A stretch of DNA of 64,000 nt. Origin: Neisseria dentiae (GTDB lineage Bacteria > Pseudomonadota > Gammaproteobacteria > Burkholderiales > Neisseriaceae). The stretch lies in assembly GCF_014055005.1 (NCBI RefSeq), contig NZ_CP059570.1, positions 434,001 to 498,000 of the forward strand, in the 5' to 3' direction. Shown one piece after another: positions 54,880 through 63,998 of the stretch. The notes under the pieces are model-generated. The model was not told the origin of the DNA, did not search any database, and saw only the letters and a program-made list of their open reading frames with translations. Both the position numbers and the translations under genes were made by a program. Position 1 is the first letter of the stretch. Each line of letters opens with the position of its first letter.

Positions 54880-56016
54880 TTACAAACTGCCGTGCAGCAT
54901 TTTTGCGCTTTCAAACGCCGCATCCGCATCGGCGGCCAACACCGTGAAGTGCCCCATTTTGCGGCCTTTGCGGGCGGCTTTTTTGCCGTATTGGTGCAGG
55001 TGGGCGGCAGGGTGGTTTTGCAGCGGCAGCCAGTTCGGCTCTTCGCCGTTTGCGCCCCACACGTCGCTCAAAATATTGGCCATGCAGCAGGCCGAAAGCA
55101 GGCGGGTGTCGGCAGGCGGCAGGCCGCACATCAGGCGCACCTGCTGTTGGAACTGGTTCGCGGCGCAGGCATCAATGGTGTGGTGGCCGCTGTTGTGCGG
55201 GCGCGGGGCGATTTCGTTTACCACCAATTCGTGCGTGTCGCCGACCACAAACATTTCCACCGCCAACACGCCCACATAATCCAGCTCGTCGGCCAGGCGG
55301 CGCGCCATCTGCCGCGCCTGCTGCTGAATATCCGCACTTAAGCGCGCCGGCACGATGGAATAGGCGAGAATGCCGTTTTCGTGAATGTTTTCGGCAGGGT
55401 CGAAAGTTTGCACGTTTTCGCTGTTCAGACGGCATACCACCACCGAAATCTCACCGCGCAAATCCACCATTTTTTCCAGCACGCAGGCCACGCCGCCCAG
55501 TTCGGCAAATGCGGCTTTCAGTTCGGCCGGGGTTTTCACGCGGATTTGGCCCTTGCCGTCGTAGCCCAGCGTGGCGGTTTTCAGAATGCCCGGCAGCAGC
55601 GCCGCGCTCGCTTCGCCGATGTCTTCGGGCTTGCAGACGGCCTGATACGGCGCGGTTTGCAGGCCGGCTTTTTGAATCCACGCCTTTTCCTGAATACGGT
55701 TTTGGGCAACGGCCACGCAATCGCCGCTCGGCGACACGCGGGTGTGTTGCGCCAAAAAGTGCATCGCATCGGCATTTACGTTTTCAAATTCGGTGGTTAC
55801 GGCGGCGCACTGCGCCAGCTCGCTCAAGGCCGTTTCATCATCGAACGGCGCGCACAAATGGCGGTCGGCAAATTCCGCGGCCGGGGCGTTGGGGTCGGGG
55901 TCGAGCACGGTTACGCGGTAGCCCATGGTTTTGGCGGCCACGGCAAACATACGGCCGAGCTGGCCGCCGCCGAGAATGCCGAGCATGGCGGGGGGGAGAA
56001 TGGGGGTGTTTTGCAT
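54880..56016 (-). CDS. purK: N5-carboxyaminoimidazole ribonucleotide synthase
   Basis: ATP-grasp enzyme that carboxylates AIR with bicarbonate in purine synthesis. The 378-residue protein begins with LGILGGGQLGRMFAVAA, has the ATP-grasp region KTATLGYDGKGQ and EKMVDLRGEIS, and EIAPRPHNSGHHTIDA. Length typical. purE is not beside it. Overlaps no other gene. Confidence 0.96.
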   Translation of the reverse strand: MQNTPILPPAMLGILGGGQLGRMFAVAAKTMGYRVTVLDPDPNAPAAEFADRHLCAPFDDETALSELAQCAAVTTEFENVNADAMHFLAQHTRVSPSGDCVAVAQNRIQEKAWIQKAGLQTAPYQAVCKPEDIGEASAALLPGILKTATLGYDGKGQIRVKTPAELKAAFAELGGVACVLEKMVDLRGEISVVVCRLNSENVQTFDPAENIHENGILAYSIVPARLSADIQQQARQMARRLADELDYVGVLAVEMFVVGDTHELVVNEIAPRPHNSGHHTIDACAANQFQQQVRLMCGLPPADTRLLSACCMANILSDVWGANGEEPNWLPLQNHPAAHLHQYGKKAARKGRKMGHFTVLAADADAAFESAKMLHGSL

Positions 56017-56426
56017 GGTTTTGTTTCTTTTAGGATTTTGGTTAGGTGGCTGTCTGAAAAATTTTTCAGACAGCCTGAATTACAGTTATTTGTTTTGGTT
56101 ATAGATTTCGGATTCCTTTGTTATATGAACCCGTCATTCCCGCGCAGGCGGGAATCCAGACCTTGGGGCTCCTGTTATTTTTACAGGTTTAGGAAAATCA
56201 GCGTTCTAGATTCCCGCCTGCGCGGGAATGACGGGGTTTATGTTTCTAAATATTCTTTCGGCCTGGCAAATTCTTTAGGTCTGGGAGTTAGAGTTTTCAG
56301 ACGGCCTGAACGGGTGGCATCTAAACTGCAACAACAATATTCGGAACATTTCTTTCAGACAGCATTGTCTTTAAAATCAAAAGGCCGTCTGAAAACTTCC
56401 ACCTTCCTAGATAATTTCTGCCAACC
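56017..56426. repeat. Intergenic region: degenerate DUS pair, dRS3/NIME unit, DUS
   Basis: GGCTGTCTGAAAAA and TTTTTCAGACAGCC (about 56049-56074) form a pair of the changed DUS type GGCTGTCTGAA. A NIME unit spans 56132-56234 with clean dRS3 ends (CGTCATTCCCGCGCAGGCGG and inverse). DUS copies follow at about 56297 and 56382. No gene is seen. Confidence 0.75.
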
Positions 56427-57902
56427 CTACTTATCCAACCCTTCCTGCACCATCTGCGCCGCCCGCAGCACTGCGCGGGCTTTGTTTTGGGTTTCCTGCC
56501 ATTCGGCTTCTTCTTCCGAATCGGCAACGATGCCGCCGCCGCTTTGCACATAGAGCGTGCCGTTTTTAATCACGGCGGTGCGGATGGCGATGGCCAGGTC
56601 CATATCGTTGTTGAAGCTCCAGCAGCCGACGGCGCCGCCGTAGATGCAGCGTTTGGCCGGCTCCAGCTCTTCGATGATTTCGAGCGCGCGCACTTTGGGG
56701 GCGCCGGAAAGGGTGCCGGCGGGGAAGGTGGCGGCGAGGATTTCCATATTGTTGGTGTTGTCTTTCAGACGGCCTTCCACGTTGGATACGATGTGCATCA
56801 CGTGCGAATAGCGCTCGATCACCATTTTGTCGGTTACTTTCACTTCGCCGGTGTTGCTGACGCGGCCGACGTCGTTGCGGCCCAAATCAATCAGCATCAC
56901 GTGTTCGGCGATTTCTTTGGCATCGCCGAGCAGGTCTTGCTCGTTGGCCAGGTCTTCGGCGGGAGTTTTGCCGCGCAGGCGGGTGCCGGCGATGGGGCGC
57001 ACGATGATGGTGTCGCGTTCGCGGCGCACGAGGATTTCGGGCGACGAGCCGACGATGTGGAAGTCGCCGAAATCGTAGTAAAACATATAGGGCGAGGGGT
57101 TGAGCGTGCGCAGGGCGCGGTAGAGCGAGAGCGGGTGGTCGGCGAATTCGAGCTTCATGCGCTGGCTGGGCACCACCTGCATGCAGTCGCCGTCGAGAAT
57201 ATATTGGCGGATTTTGCGCACGTATTCTTTATAGCGCGCTTCGCCGGTTTCGTGCTGCGGTTCGGTTTTTCTGCTGCCGAGCGAGAGCGGGATGGCGCAG
57301 CTTTGGCGCAGGCGGGTGCGCAGGTCTTCCAACCGTTCGCGCGCGGCTTCGTAACCGTTGCTTTCGGCGGGGTCGGCATACACGATTAAGTAGATTTTGC
57401 CGGAAAGGTTGTCGACCACGGCCAGCTCTTGCGAGAGCATCAAGAAAATATCGGGCGTGCCGATGGTGTCGGGCTTGCCGCTGTTTTGGAAGCGGTGGGC
57501 GAAATGTTCGAAGTTGTAGATGGTTTCGTAGCCGAAATAGCCGACCAGGCCGCCGGTGAAGCGGGGCAGGTTGGGGATTTCGGGTGTTTTGAAACGTTGG
57601 TGGAAGGCTTCGATGAAAGTAAGCGGGTTGCCGTCGAACTGTTCGGTGATTTCGCCGTTGCAATACACGTCGACATGTTTGCCCGATGCTTTGAGATAGG
57701 TGCGGCAGGGCAGGCCGATAAAGGAATAGCGGCCGAAACGTTCGCCGCCCACCACTGATTCGAGCAGGTAGGTGTAGGGCCGGTTGGCCAGTTTGAGGTA
57801 GAGCGACAGCGGAGTGTCGAGGTCGGCCAACAACTCCTGCACCAACGGGATGCGGTTGTAGCCTGCGGCGGCTTGGGCTTGGTATTCTTGTTTGGTAATC
57901 AT
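56427..57902 (-). CDS. trpE: Anthranilate synthase component I
   Basis: Converts chorismate to anthranilate, first step of tryptophan synthesis, using ammonia from TrpG. The 491-residue protein has the chorismate-binding C-domain with PIAGTRLRGKTPAED, LIDLGRNDVGRV, FPAGTLSGAPKVRALEIIEE and YGGAVGCWSFN. The DUS-coded stretch VEGRLKDN (near 374-381) lies in a loop. N-terminal LLES-type feedback element is present (LLESVVGGERFGRYS). trpG is not adjacent. Confidence 0.96.
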   Translation of the reverse strand: MITKQEYQAQAAAGYNRIPLVQELLADLDTPLSLYLKLANRPYTYLLESVVGGERFGRYSFIGLPCRTYLKASGKHVDVYCNGEITEQFDGNPLTFIEAFHQRFKTPEIPNLPRFTGGLVGYFGYETIYNFEHFAHRFQNSGKPDTIGTPDIFLMLSQELAVVDNLSGKIYLIVYADPAESNGYEAARERLEDLRTRLRQSCAIPLSLGSRKTEPQHETGEARYKEYVRKIRQYILDGDCMQVVPSQRMKLEFADHPLSLYRALRTLNPSPYMFYYDFGDFHIVGSSPEILVRRERDTIIVRPIAGTRLRGKTPAEDLANEQDLLGDAKEIAEHVMLIDLGRNDVGRVSNTGEVKVTDKMVIERYSHVMHIVSNVEGRLKDNTNNMEILAATFPAGTLSGAPKVRALEIIEELEPAKRCIYGGAVGCWSFNNDMDLAIAIRTAVIKNGTLYVQSGGGIVADSEEEAEWQETQNKARAVLRAAQMVQEGLDK

Positions 57903-57928
57903 GTTTCAGACGGCCTGAAAAACAGGTT

Positions 57929-58071
57929 GAGACCTTTGCAAAACCCCCATCTGCGGCGCATTTCTACGTTGTGTGCTGCTCACTTGCTTGCCTATCTACT
58001 TGATATGTCTGCGCTCGCTGCGCTGCTACGCCTTGAACTGCATCCACATCTGGAGGTTTTGCAAAGGTCTC
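57929..58071. mobile_element. MITE-like element, family A, copy 4
   Basis: 143 bp with ends GAGACCTTTGCAAAAC and GGTTTTGCAAAGGTCTC. Perfect 5-bp direct repeats AGGTT flank it (57924-57928 and 58072-58076). It lies between trpE and recA, upstream of trpE, and may alter the trpE promoter. Confidence 0.9.
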
Positions 58072-58123
58072 AGGTTGGGGAAATGCGCAAAGTATAGCAG
58101 TTTTCGGGGTGCAGAGTGGAGAA

Positions 58124-58153
58124 AGGCCGTCTGAAAACGCTTTCAGACGGCCT
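58124..58153 (-). terminator. DUS inverted-repeat terminator behind recA
   Basis: AGGCCGTCTGAAA and TTTCAGACGGCCT around ACGC, just past the recA stop. Confidence 0.7.
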
Positions 58154-58174
58154 GTCGGACGGGGCGGAGGCGGC

Positions 58175-59239
58175 TTATTCTTCGGGCGCTTCGCCGTCGG
58201 TTTCGTCGAGCCTGCCTTCGGTAATCTGCACGTTGGTGCCGGCTTTGGCGCGGATTTTGGCGTCGATTTCGTCGGCCACTTCGGGGTTTTCTTTCAGCCA
58301 CACGCGCACGTTGTCTTTGCCTTGGCCGATTTTGGCGCCGTTATAGGCATACCATGCGCCGGATTTTTCGACGATGTCGTATTTTACGCCCAAATCCACC
58401 AGCTCGCCTTCCCAGCTGATGCCTTCGCCGTAGAGGATGTCGAATTCGGCTTGGCGGAAGGGCGGGGCGACTTTGTTTTTAATCACTTTCACTTTGGTTT
58501 CGTTGCCCAAAATGTCGTCGCCTTTTTTGATTTGGCCGGTGCGGCGGATATCGAGGCGCACGGAGGCGTAGAATTTGAGCGCGTTGCCGCCGGTGGTGGT
58601 TTCGGGGCTGCCGAACATCACGCCGATTTTCATGCGGATTTGGTTGATGAACACCACTAAGGTGTTGGTTTTTTTAATGTGGCCGGTAAGTTTGCGCAGC
58701 GCCTGGCTCATCAGGCGGGCTTGCAGGCCGACGTGGCTGTCGCCCATTTCGCCTTCGATTTCGGCTTTGGGCACCAGCGCGGCAACGGAATCGACCACCA
58801 CCATATCCAGGCCGCCGCTGCGCACCAGCGTGTCGCAGATTTCCAGCGCCTGCTCGCCGGTGTCGGGCTGCGAGAGATACAGCTCTTCCACTTTCACGCC
58901 GAGTTTGCGGGCGTAAACCGGATCGAAGGCGTGTTCGGCGTCGATAAAGGCACAGATGCCGCCGTTTTTCTGGCATTGGGCGATGGCTTCCAAACACAGG
59001 GTGGTTTTGCCCGAAGATTCGGGGCCGAAAATTTCAACGATGCGGCCGCGCGGCAGGCCGCCCACGCCCAGCGCCAAATCCAAACCGAGCGAGCCGGTGG
59101 AAATCACTTCCAGATTTTCGTCTTGCTGGCTGCCGTCCATCTTCATGATGGAGCCTTTGCCGAAGTTTTTTTCGATTTGCGCCAGTGCGGCGGCGAGGGC
59201 TTTGCTTTTATCGTCGGATTTGTTTTTTTCGTCTGCCAT
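58175..59239 (-). CDS. recA: Recombinase RecA
   Basis: Strand-exchange ATPase for repair and for recombination of taken-up DNA. It is 354 residues with Walker A GPESSGKTT (72-80), the LVFINQIRMKIGVMFG loop region, and an acidic C-terminal tail (DETDGEAPEE). ATG 59239 (MADEKNKSDDK) is the family start; the longer frame was discarded. recX is not adjacent. GAGAAC upstream is a weak RBS. Confidence 0.98.
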   Translation of the reverse strand: MADEKNKSDDKSKALAAALAQIEKNFGKGSIMKMDGSQQDENLEVISTGSLGLDLALGVGGLPRGRIVEIFGPESSGKTTLCLEAIAQCQKNGGICAFIDAEHAFDPVYARKLGVKVEELYLSQPDTGEQALEICDTLVRSGGLDMVVVDSVAALVPKAEIEGEMGDSHVGLQARLMSQALRKLTGHIKKTNTLVVFINQIRMKIGVMFGSPETTTGGNALKFYASVRLDIRRTGQIKKGDDILGNETKVKVIKNKVAPPFRQAEFDILYGEGISWEGELVDLGVKYDIVEKSGAWYAYNGAKIGQGKDNVRVWLKENPEVADEIDAKIRAKAGTNVQITEGRLDETDGEAPEE

Positions 59240-59440
59240 GATGTTCTCGTGTGGAATGTCGGTTGGAAATTTCGGGCAGATTATCGCACAAATCGCCCTT
59301 GCCCGAAAAAGTTTTCGTCCGCTTTTCAGACGGCCTGAAAATATTTTTGCAAAGGCCCCGGCCTTTTCACAACCGCCCAACCATATTAAGATAAGCGCCG
59401 GAATATTTCTGCCTCTATCAACTCGTTTGAAGGAACACAC

Positions 59441-60088
59441 ATGAAAGTATTACTGCTCGGCGCACCGGGTGCGGGCAAAGGCACGCAGGCGCAATTTATC
59501 ACCGCCGCTTTCGGCATTCCGCAAATTTCCACCGGCGATATGCTGCGCGCGGCGATTAAGGCCGGCACGCCTTTGGGTTTGGAAGCGAAAAAAATCATCG
59601 ACGAAGGCGGCCTGGTGCGCGACGACATCATCATCGGCATGGTGAAAGAACGCATCGCGCAGAGCGACTGCAAAAACGGTTTTCTGTTCGACGGTTTCCC
59701 GCGCACGCTGGCGCAGGCCGAAGCGATGGTGGAGGCGGGCGTGGATTTGGACGCGGTTGTGGAAATCGACGTGCCCGATGCGGTGATCGTGAACCGCATG
59801 AGCGGCCGCCGCGTGCACCTGCCTTCGGGCCGCACCTACCACGTTACGTTCAACCCGCCGAAAACCGAGGGCAAAGACGACGTAACCGGCGAGGATTTGA
59901 TCCAGCGCGACGACGATAAAGAAGAAACCGTGAAAAAACGCCTCGAGGTGTATCACGACCAAACCGCCGTGTTAATCGGTTTTTACAGCAAACTCACCGG
60001 CGAGCATGCGCCCAAATACATCAAGGTGGACGGCACGCAGGCCGTTGAAGCCGTGAAAGCGGAAGTATTGGCCGCTTTGGGCAAATAA
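59441..60088 (+). CDS. adk: Adenylate kinase
   Basis: Interconverts AMP, ADP and ATP. The 215-residue protein has the P-loop GAPGAGKGTQ (7-16), FDGFPRTLAQAEAM, and a long LID (SGRRVHLPSGRTYHVTFNPP) without zinc cysteines. The ATG follows AAGGAAC. Divergent from recA. A DUS terminator follows. Confidence 0.97.
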   Translation: MKVLLLGAPGAGKGTQAQFITAAFGIPQISTGDMLRAAIKAGTPLGLEAKKIIDEGGLVRDDIIIGMVKERIAQSDCKNGFLFDGFPRTLAQAEAMVEAGVDLDAVVEIDVPDAVIVNRMSGRRVHLPSGRTYHVTFNPPKTEGKDDVTGEDLIQRDDDKEETVKKRLEVYHDQTAVLIGFYSKLTGEHAPKYIKVDGTQAVEAVKAEVLAALGK

Positions 60089-60106
60089 ACATTTGTTATA
60101 CAATAG

Positions 60107-60140
60107 CAGGCCGTCTGAAAATATTTTTCAGACGGCCTGA
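60107..60140 (+). terminator. DUS inverted-repeat terminator behind adk
   Basis: CAGGCCGTCTGAAAA and its complement around a short AT loop. Confidence 0.7.
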
Positions 60141-60247
60141 GACATTTGCAAATTTTAATAATCAACCAGCCTTAAACCTTTTCTGCATTTGCGCTTTTTT
60201 AAAAGTGTTGAAAAGCATTCGGGCTGAATGAAAACGAAAGAACCCGC

Positions 60248-60970
60248 ATGAAGCCCAACCCCGTCAAACAGCGCGCGCTGCAACAAATCCAGCAGCGGCT
60301 CGACCACATCTTCAAACGCCCCGAACTCTTGGAGCAGGCGCTCACCCACCGCAGTTTTTCCTCACGCAACAACGAACGTTTCGAGTTTGTGGGCGATGCC
60401 ATACTCAACTACACCGTTGCCAAAATGCTGTTCGAAACCTTTACCGAGCTGCCCGAAGGCCGCCTTTCGCGTATGCGCGCCAACTTGGTCAACCAAGACA
60501 CGCTGGCTGCCATCGCCGTTTCGCTGAATGTGGGCGACGCGCTGTTTTTAGGGCCGGGCGAACTCAAAAGCGGCGGTTTCAACCGGCCTTCGATTCTGGC
60601 CGACGCCATGGAAGCCGTTTTCGCCGCCATCAGTTTCGATGCCGATTTCAACACTGCCGAGAAAACCGTGCGCCGCCTGTTTGCGCAGCGGGTGGCCGGC
60701 GCCGATGCCGCAGGGCAGGGCAAAGACGCCAAAACCCTGTTGCAGGAAACCTTGCAGGCGCGCCGCTTGGCATTGCCCAAATACCGCATCGAAGCGCAGC
60801 ACGGCGAAGGCTGCAACGCCGAATTCACCATCGCCTGCGATTTGGGCGAGCTGGGCTTTATCACCACCGCCAAAGCCAACAGCCGCCGCGCGGCCGAACA
60901 GGAAGCCGCCAAGCAGGCGCTGGCGTGGCTGGCAGAAAAATACCCGCCCCGTGCGCGGGCAAACGGATAA
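60248..60970 (+). CDS. rnc: Ribonuclease III
   Basis: Cleaves double-stranded RNA for rRNA and mRNA processing. The 240-residue protein has the catalytic motif NERFEFVGDAIL (about 42-53), ADAMEAVFAAISFDAD, and a C-terminal dsRNA-binding domain (about 160-230, DAKTLLQETLQARRLALPKY and ANSRRAAEQEAAKQAL). era is 6 kb away. GAACCCGC precedes the ATG (weak RBS). Confidence 0.97.
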   Translation: MKPNPVKQRALQQIQQRLDHIFKRPELLEQALTHRSFSSRNNERFEFVGDAILNYTVAKMLFETFTELPEGRLSRMRANLVNQDTLAAIAVSLNVGDALFLGPGELKSGGFNRPSILADAMEAVFAAISFDADFNTAEKTVRRLFAQRVAGADAAGQGKDAKTLLQETLQARRLALPKYRIEAQHGEGCNAEFTIACDLGELGFITTAKANSRRAAEQEAAKQALAWLAEKYPPRARANG

Positions 60971-61032
60971 GGCTTTGCCGCCGGAGTGCCGCAGTAAAAC
61001 GGCTTTTGCCGAAAAACCAATAACAAAACAAA

Positions 61033-61061
61033 CGCCGTCTGAACAATATTTTTCAGACGGC
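61033..61061 (+). terminator. DUS inverted pair behind rnc
   Basis: GCCGTCTGAA (61033-61042) and TTCAGACGGC (61052-61061). It lies just ahead of the next gene. Confidence 0.5.
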
Positions 61062-61077
61062 CTGCAACGGTTTGACT

Positions 61078-62727
61078 ATGCCAACAAAAAAAATACCCGC
61101 CAGCGCCGCCATGCTGGTTAAGAATTCCGAACGCTATCTGGCCGAAGTGCTCGCCGCGCTGGCCGATTTCGACGAAGTGCTGCTGCTCGACAACGGCTCC
61201 ACCGACCGCACGCTCGAAATCGCCGCAGGGTTTGCCAACGTGCGCGTGTGCAAACACGGGTTCACCGGCTTCGGCCCCATGAAAAACCTTGCCGCCTCCA
61301 TGGCCAAACACCCCTGGATTTTCAGCATCGACAGCGACGAAGTGCCCGATGCCGAATTAATCGCAAGCATACGCGCGGCGGTGGAGCACAACGACCCCAA
61401 CACCGTTTACACCCTCTCGCGCCTCAACCATTATAACGGCCGCTTTATCAAAGCCTGCGGCTGGTATCCCGATATACTGCCGCGCCTCTACCACCGCAAC
61501 TATGCCGGCTTCAACAACCGGCGCGTACACGAATCGCTGCAATTGGGGCCGAAAAACCATGTGCGCTCGCTCAAAGGCCATCTGAAACATTATTCGTTTC
61601 AAAACGCCGAAGGGCTGATTCAGAAAATGCAGCAATACAGCACGCTCTATGCCGAAGAAAACCGCTACCGCAAAACTTCTTCCGTGTTCAAAGCCGTGCT
61701 GCACGGCGGCACGTCGTTTCTGAAAAACTATTTTCTGAAACGGGGCATTTTTTACGGCGCCGACGGCCTGATAATTTCCACCGCCAATGCCCAGGGTTCG
61801 TATTACAAATATATAAAGCTCTACGAACACAACCGCAATATGAGCGTGTCGCTGATTATCACCACCTACAACCGCCCCGACGCGCTGGCACTGGTGTTGA
61901 AATCCGCCCTCGCACAAACCCGCCTGCCGCAGGAAATCATCATCGCCGACGACGGCTCCGACCGCCGCACCACCGAAGTGGTGGGCAAATTCGCCCGGGT
62001 CAGCCCCGTAACGGTGAAACACACCTGGCAGAAAGACGAAGGCTTCCGCGCCGCCCAGTCGCGCAACCGCGCCATTGCCGCCGCTTCTTCCGATTATCTG
62101 ATTATCATCGACGGCGATATGGTGCTCGACCCCTCTTTTATCGCCGACCATATCGCCGTTGCCCGCAAAGGCCGCCTGATTCAGGGCACGCGCGTGCTGA
62201 TCAGCCAAACGCGCACCGAAGAAATTCTCGCCGACCGCCTGCTGCCGCTGCCCGATTTGTCGTTTTACAGCGGCGGCATCAAAAAACGCCTTTCCGCGCT
62301 GCGGCTAACCAAACTGTCGAAACTGATTGCCAAGCGCGGCAACCGCAAACACAAAGGCATCAAAAGCTGCAATATGGGTTTTTTCCGCGATGATGCGCTG
62401 GCCGTTAACGGCTTCAACAACGATTTCGTCGGCTGGGGGCGGGAAGACAGCGAATTTGCCGCCCGCTGCTACCACAACGGCATGAAGCGGCACAACCTCA
62501 AATTCGCCGGCGTAGCCTACCACCTGTGGCACAACGAAGCCGAACGCGCCGCGCTGCCGCAAAACGATGCTTTGCTGGAAGCCACGTTAAACGAAAAGAA
62601 AACCCGCTGCGAGCGCGGGGTGGACGAGTTTTTGGAAACGGCCGCAGAGCAGGGCGGGGATGCGCCAAAGCTATCGAGGGTTTCACACGACCTGGGTACT
62701 AGAAATATCTTTTGTAGAGAACTCTAG
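61078..62727 (+). CDS. Fused two-domain GT2 glycosyltransferase (LgtF/WaaE-like plus second GT2)
   Basis: A 549-residue protein joining two family 2 glycosyltransferases. Domain 1 (1 to about 250) resembles WaaE/LgtF lipooligosaccharide inner-core glucosyltransferases: VLLLDNGSTDRTLEIA, metal motif SIDSDE (83-88) and RRVHESL. Domain 2 (from M255) starts SVSLIITTYNRPDALALV and has IIADDGSD, IIIDGDMVLDP, and a galactosyltransferase-like C-part with SCNMGFFRDD and VGWGREDSEF. The ATG at 61840 inside could be the former start of gene two. The last 16 or so residues (after GGDAPKLS) look unlike the rest and may be replaced by the insertion nearby. Sugar donors unknown. Confidence 0.8.
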   Translation: MPTKKIPASAAMLVKNSERYLAEVLAALADFDEVLLLDNGSTDRTLEIAAGFANVRVCKHGFTGFGPMKNLAASMAKHPWIFSIDSDEVPDAELIASIRAAVEHNDPNTVYTLSRLNHYNGRFIKACGWYPDILPRLYHRNYAGFNNRRVHESLQLGPKNHVRSLKGHLKHYSFQNAEGLIQKMQQYSTLYAEENRYRKTSSVFKAVLHGGTSFLKNYFLKRGIFYGADGLIISTANAQGSYYKYIKLYEHNRNMSVSLIITTYNRPDALALVLKSALAQTRLPQEIIIADDGSDRRTTEVVGKFARVSPVTVKHTWQKDEGFRAAQSRNRAIAAASSDYLIIIDGDMVLDPSFIADHIAVARKGRLIQGTRVLISQTRTEEILADRLLPLPDLSFYSGGIKKRLSALRLTKLSKLIAKRGNRKHKGIKSCNMGFFRDDALAVNGFNNDFVGWGREDSEFAARCYHNGMKRHNLKFAGVAYHLWHNEAERAALPQNDALLEATLNEKKTRCERGVDEFLETAAEQGGDAPKLSRVSHDLGTRNIFCREL

Positions 62728-62771
62728 ATAGCGTAGTTTCATGCTTTGTAGATTGTGACTACGCTATCTAG
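62724..62771. repeat. 48-bp palindrome at the IS5 insertion site
   Basis: CTAGATAGCGTAGT (62724-62737) pairs perfectly with ACTACGCTATCTAG (62758-62771) around 20 bases. The right CTAG is the target of the IS. Confidence 0.8.
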
Positions 62772-63581
62772 GGTCTGTCGACATTCAAGTTTTCAGTGTA
62801 TCCTATCCTCATGACCAGATATATTCTGACCGATGCACAGTGGGCAAAAATTGAGCCTTTATGCCAAGGAAAAGTTGGCGATGCCGGCCGAACCGCTGTC
62901 GATAACCGATTATTTATAGAAGCCATACTATGGATTATCCGTACCGGCAGTCCTTGGCGCGATCTGCCCGAAGAGTTCGGTAATTGGAAAAGTATCCACA
63001 AACGCTACCGCAGATGGGTCTTGGCCGACCGTTTTCATGATATTTTTGAAGAACTGAACCGTGATCTCGATATGGAGTATGTCATGATTGACGGCACAAT
63101 TGTCAAAGTTCACCGCCACGGTCAGGGTGCAAAAGGGGGACTCTAAATCAGGCCATCGGCCAATCCAAAGGCGGGATGACGACCAAGATTTTGGCTATGG
63201 TGGATGCTTTGGGGAACCTGATTGACTTCAAACTGATGCCTGGTCAGCGCAATGACATTTGCGGCGTAGAACCGCTGATTAAAGAAAAGGAATTTGATGC
63301 TTTATTGGCGGATAAAGCCTTTGATGCCGACTGGCTGGTCGAAGAGTTGACCGAAAGGGGGAGTAAGGTGGTTATTCCGCCGCGTAACAACCGCAAATTG
63401 CAGCGGGAACACGACAAGATGATGTATTGCTGGCGACATTTGATTGAGAACTTTTTTGCAAACTCAAAGAATTCAAAAAGATTGCGATGCGCGCAGAAAA
63501 AACCGACCAATCTTTTGCTGCCAATATTTACCTTGTTGCTGCCGTATTGAAATTAAGGTAAACTTGAATGTCGACAGACCC
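62771..63581. mobile_element. IS5-family (IS427-like) insertion sequence, decayed
   Basis: 811 bp with perfect 20-bp ends GGGTCTGTCGACATTCAAGT and inverse, flanked by TA on each side inside CTAG. It carries one transposase region with two frame breaks. The right flank runs straight into a DUS. Confidence 0.85.
62811..63561 (+). pseudogene. IS5-family DDE transposase in three frames
   Basis: Part 1 (ATG 62811, MTRYILTDAQWAKIEPL ... VMIDGTIVKVH) stops at the TAA after 63140. Part 2 continues in the -1 frame from the A4G5 run at 63131-63139 with NQAIGQSKGGMTTKI and LADKAFDADW. Part 3 needs another -1 shift at the T6 run 63452-63457 and ends KLR-stop at 63561. D (IDG), D (ADKAFD) and E (HLIENFF) are all present. 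The first break could be programmed frameshifting, as in two-ORF IS427 elements. The second looks like decay or a sequence error. Confidence 0.85.
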
Positions 63582-63582
63582 T

Positions 63583-63785
63583 AGGCCGTCTGAAATATTT
63601 CTTTTTCCGTCATTATCGGGCTTGACTAGATAATCCGGCATTTGCCGTTCGGGTGAACGGCGGGTGTTTCTGAAAATTGCGTATTCCCGTTAAGTTTTCA
63701 GACGGCCGGAACGACTTGTAAAGTCTCGAAAATTTTTGTGACGGTAATTTGAATAGCGGCTTGCAAAAAACTCGGCTTACATAAA
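63583..63785. other. Right-end intergenic region, no gene seen
   Basis: DUS directly at the IS edge (63583-63594), a NIME half-end (CGTCATTATCGGGCTTGAC near 63609), and a further DUS near 63693. No gene is recognised to the window end. Confidence 0.6.
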
Positions 63786-63814
63786 AAGGCCGTCTGAAAT
63801 TTTTCAGACGGCCT
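63786..63814. terminator. DUS inverted pair
   Basis: AAGGCCGTCTGAAA and TTTCAGACGGCCT around TT. Confidence 0.5.
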
Positions 63815-63998
63815 GAGGCCTTTGCAAAATTAAAAAACCATCTTTCCCGTCATTCCCGCGTAGGTGGGAATCCAGTCGTTTTTTTCATAAGTTATTGAAA
63901 TAAAATACTTGATAATTTTAAGGCTGGATTCCCGCCTACGCGGGAATGACGGAATCTAAGCATTTCAGACGGCCTCAAGGTATTTTTGCAAAGGTCTC
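63815..63998. repeat. Composite repeat: GAGGCCTTTGCAAAAT ends around a dRS3 pair
   Basis: Same type as the element at 37611: outer ends GAGGCCTTTGCAAAAT and TTTTTGCAAAGGTCTC, a NIME unit inside (about 63849-63951) and a DUS. It reaches the right edge of the window. Confidence 0.75.

Noticed and set aside
58949..59440. Longer recA start at 59440
   Set aside because: The extra 67 residues include a DUS-coded peptide (FSGRLKS) and are not conserved; ATG 59239 gives the family start.
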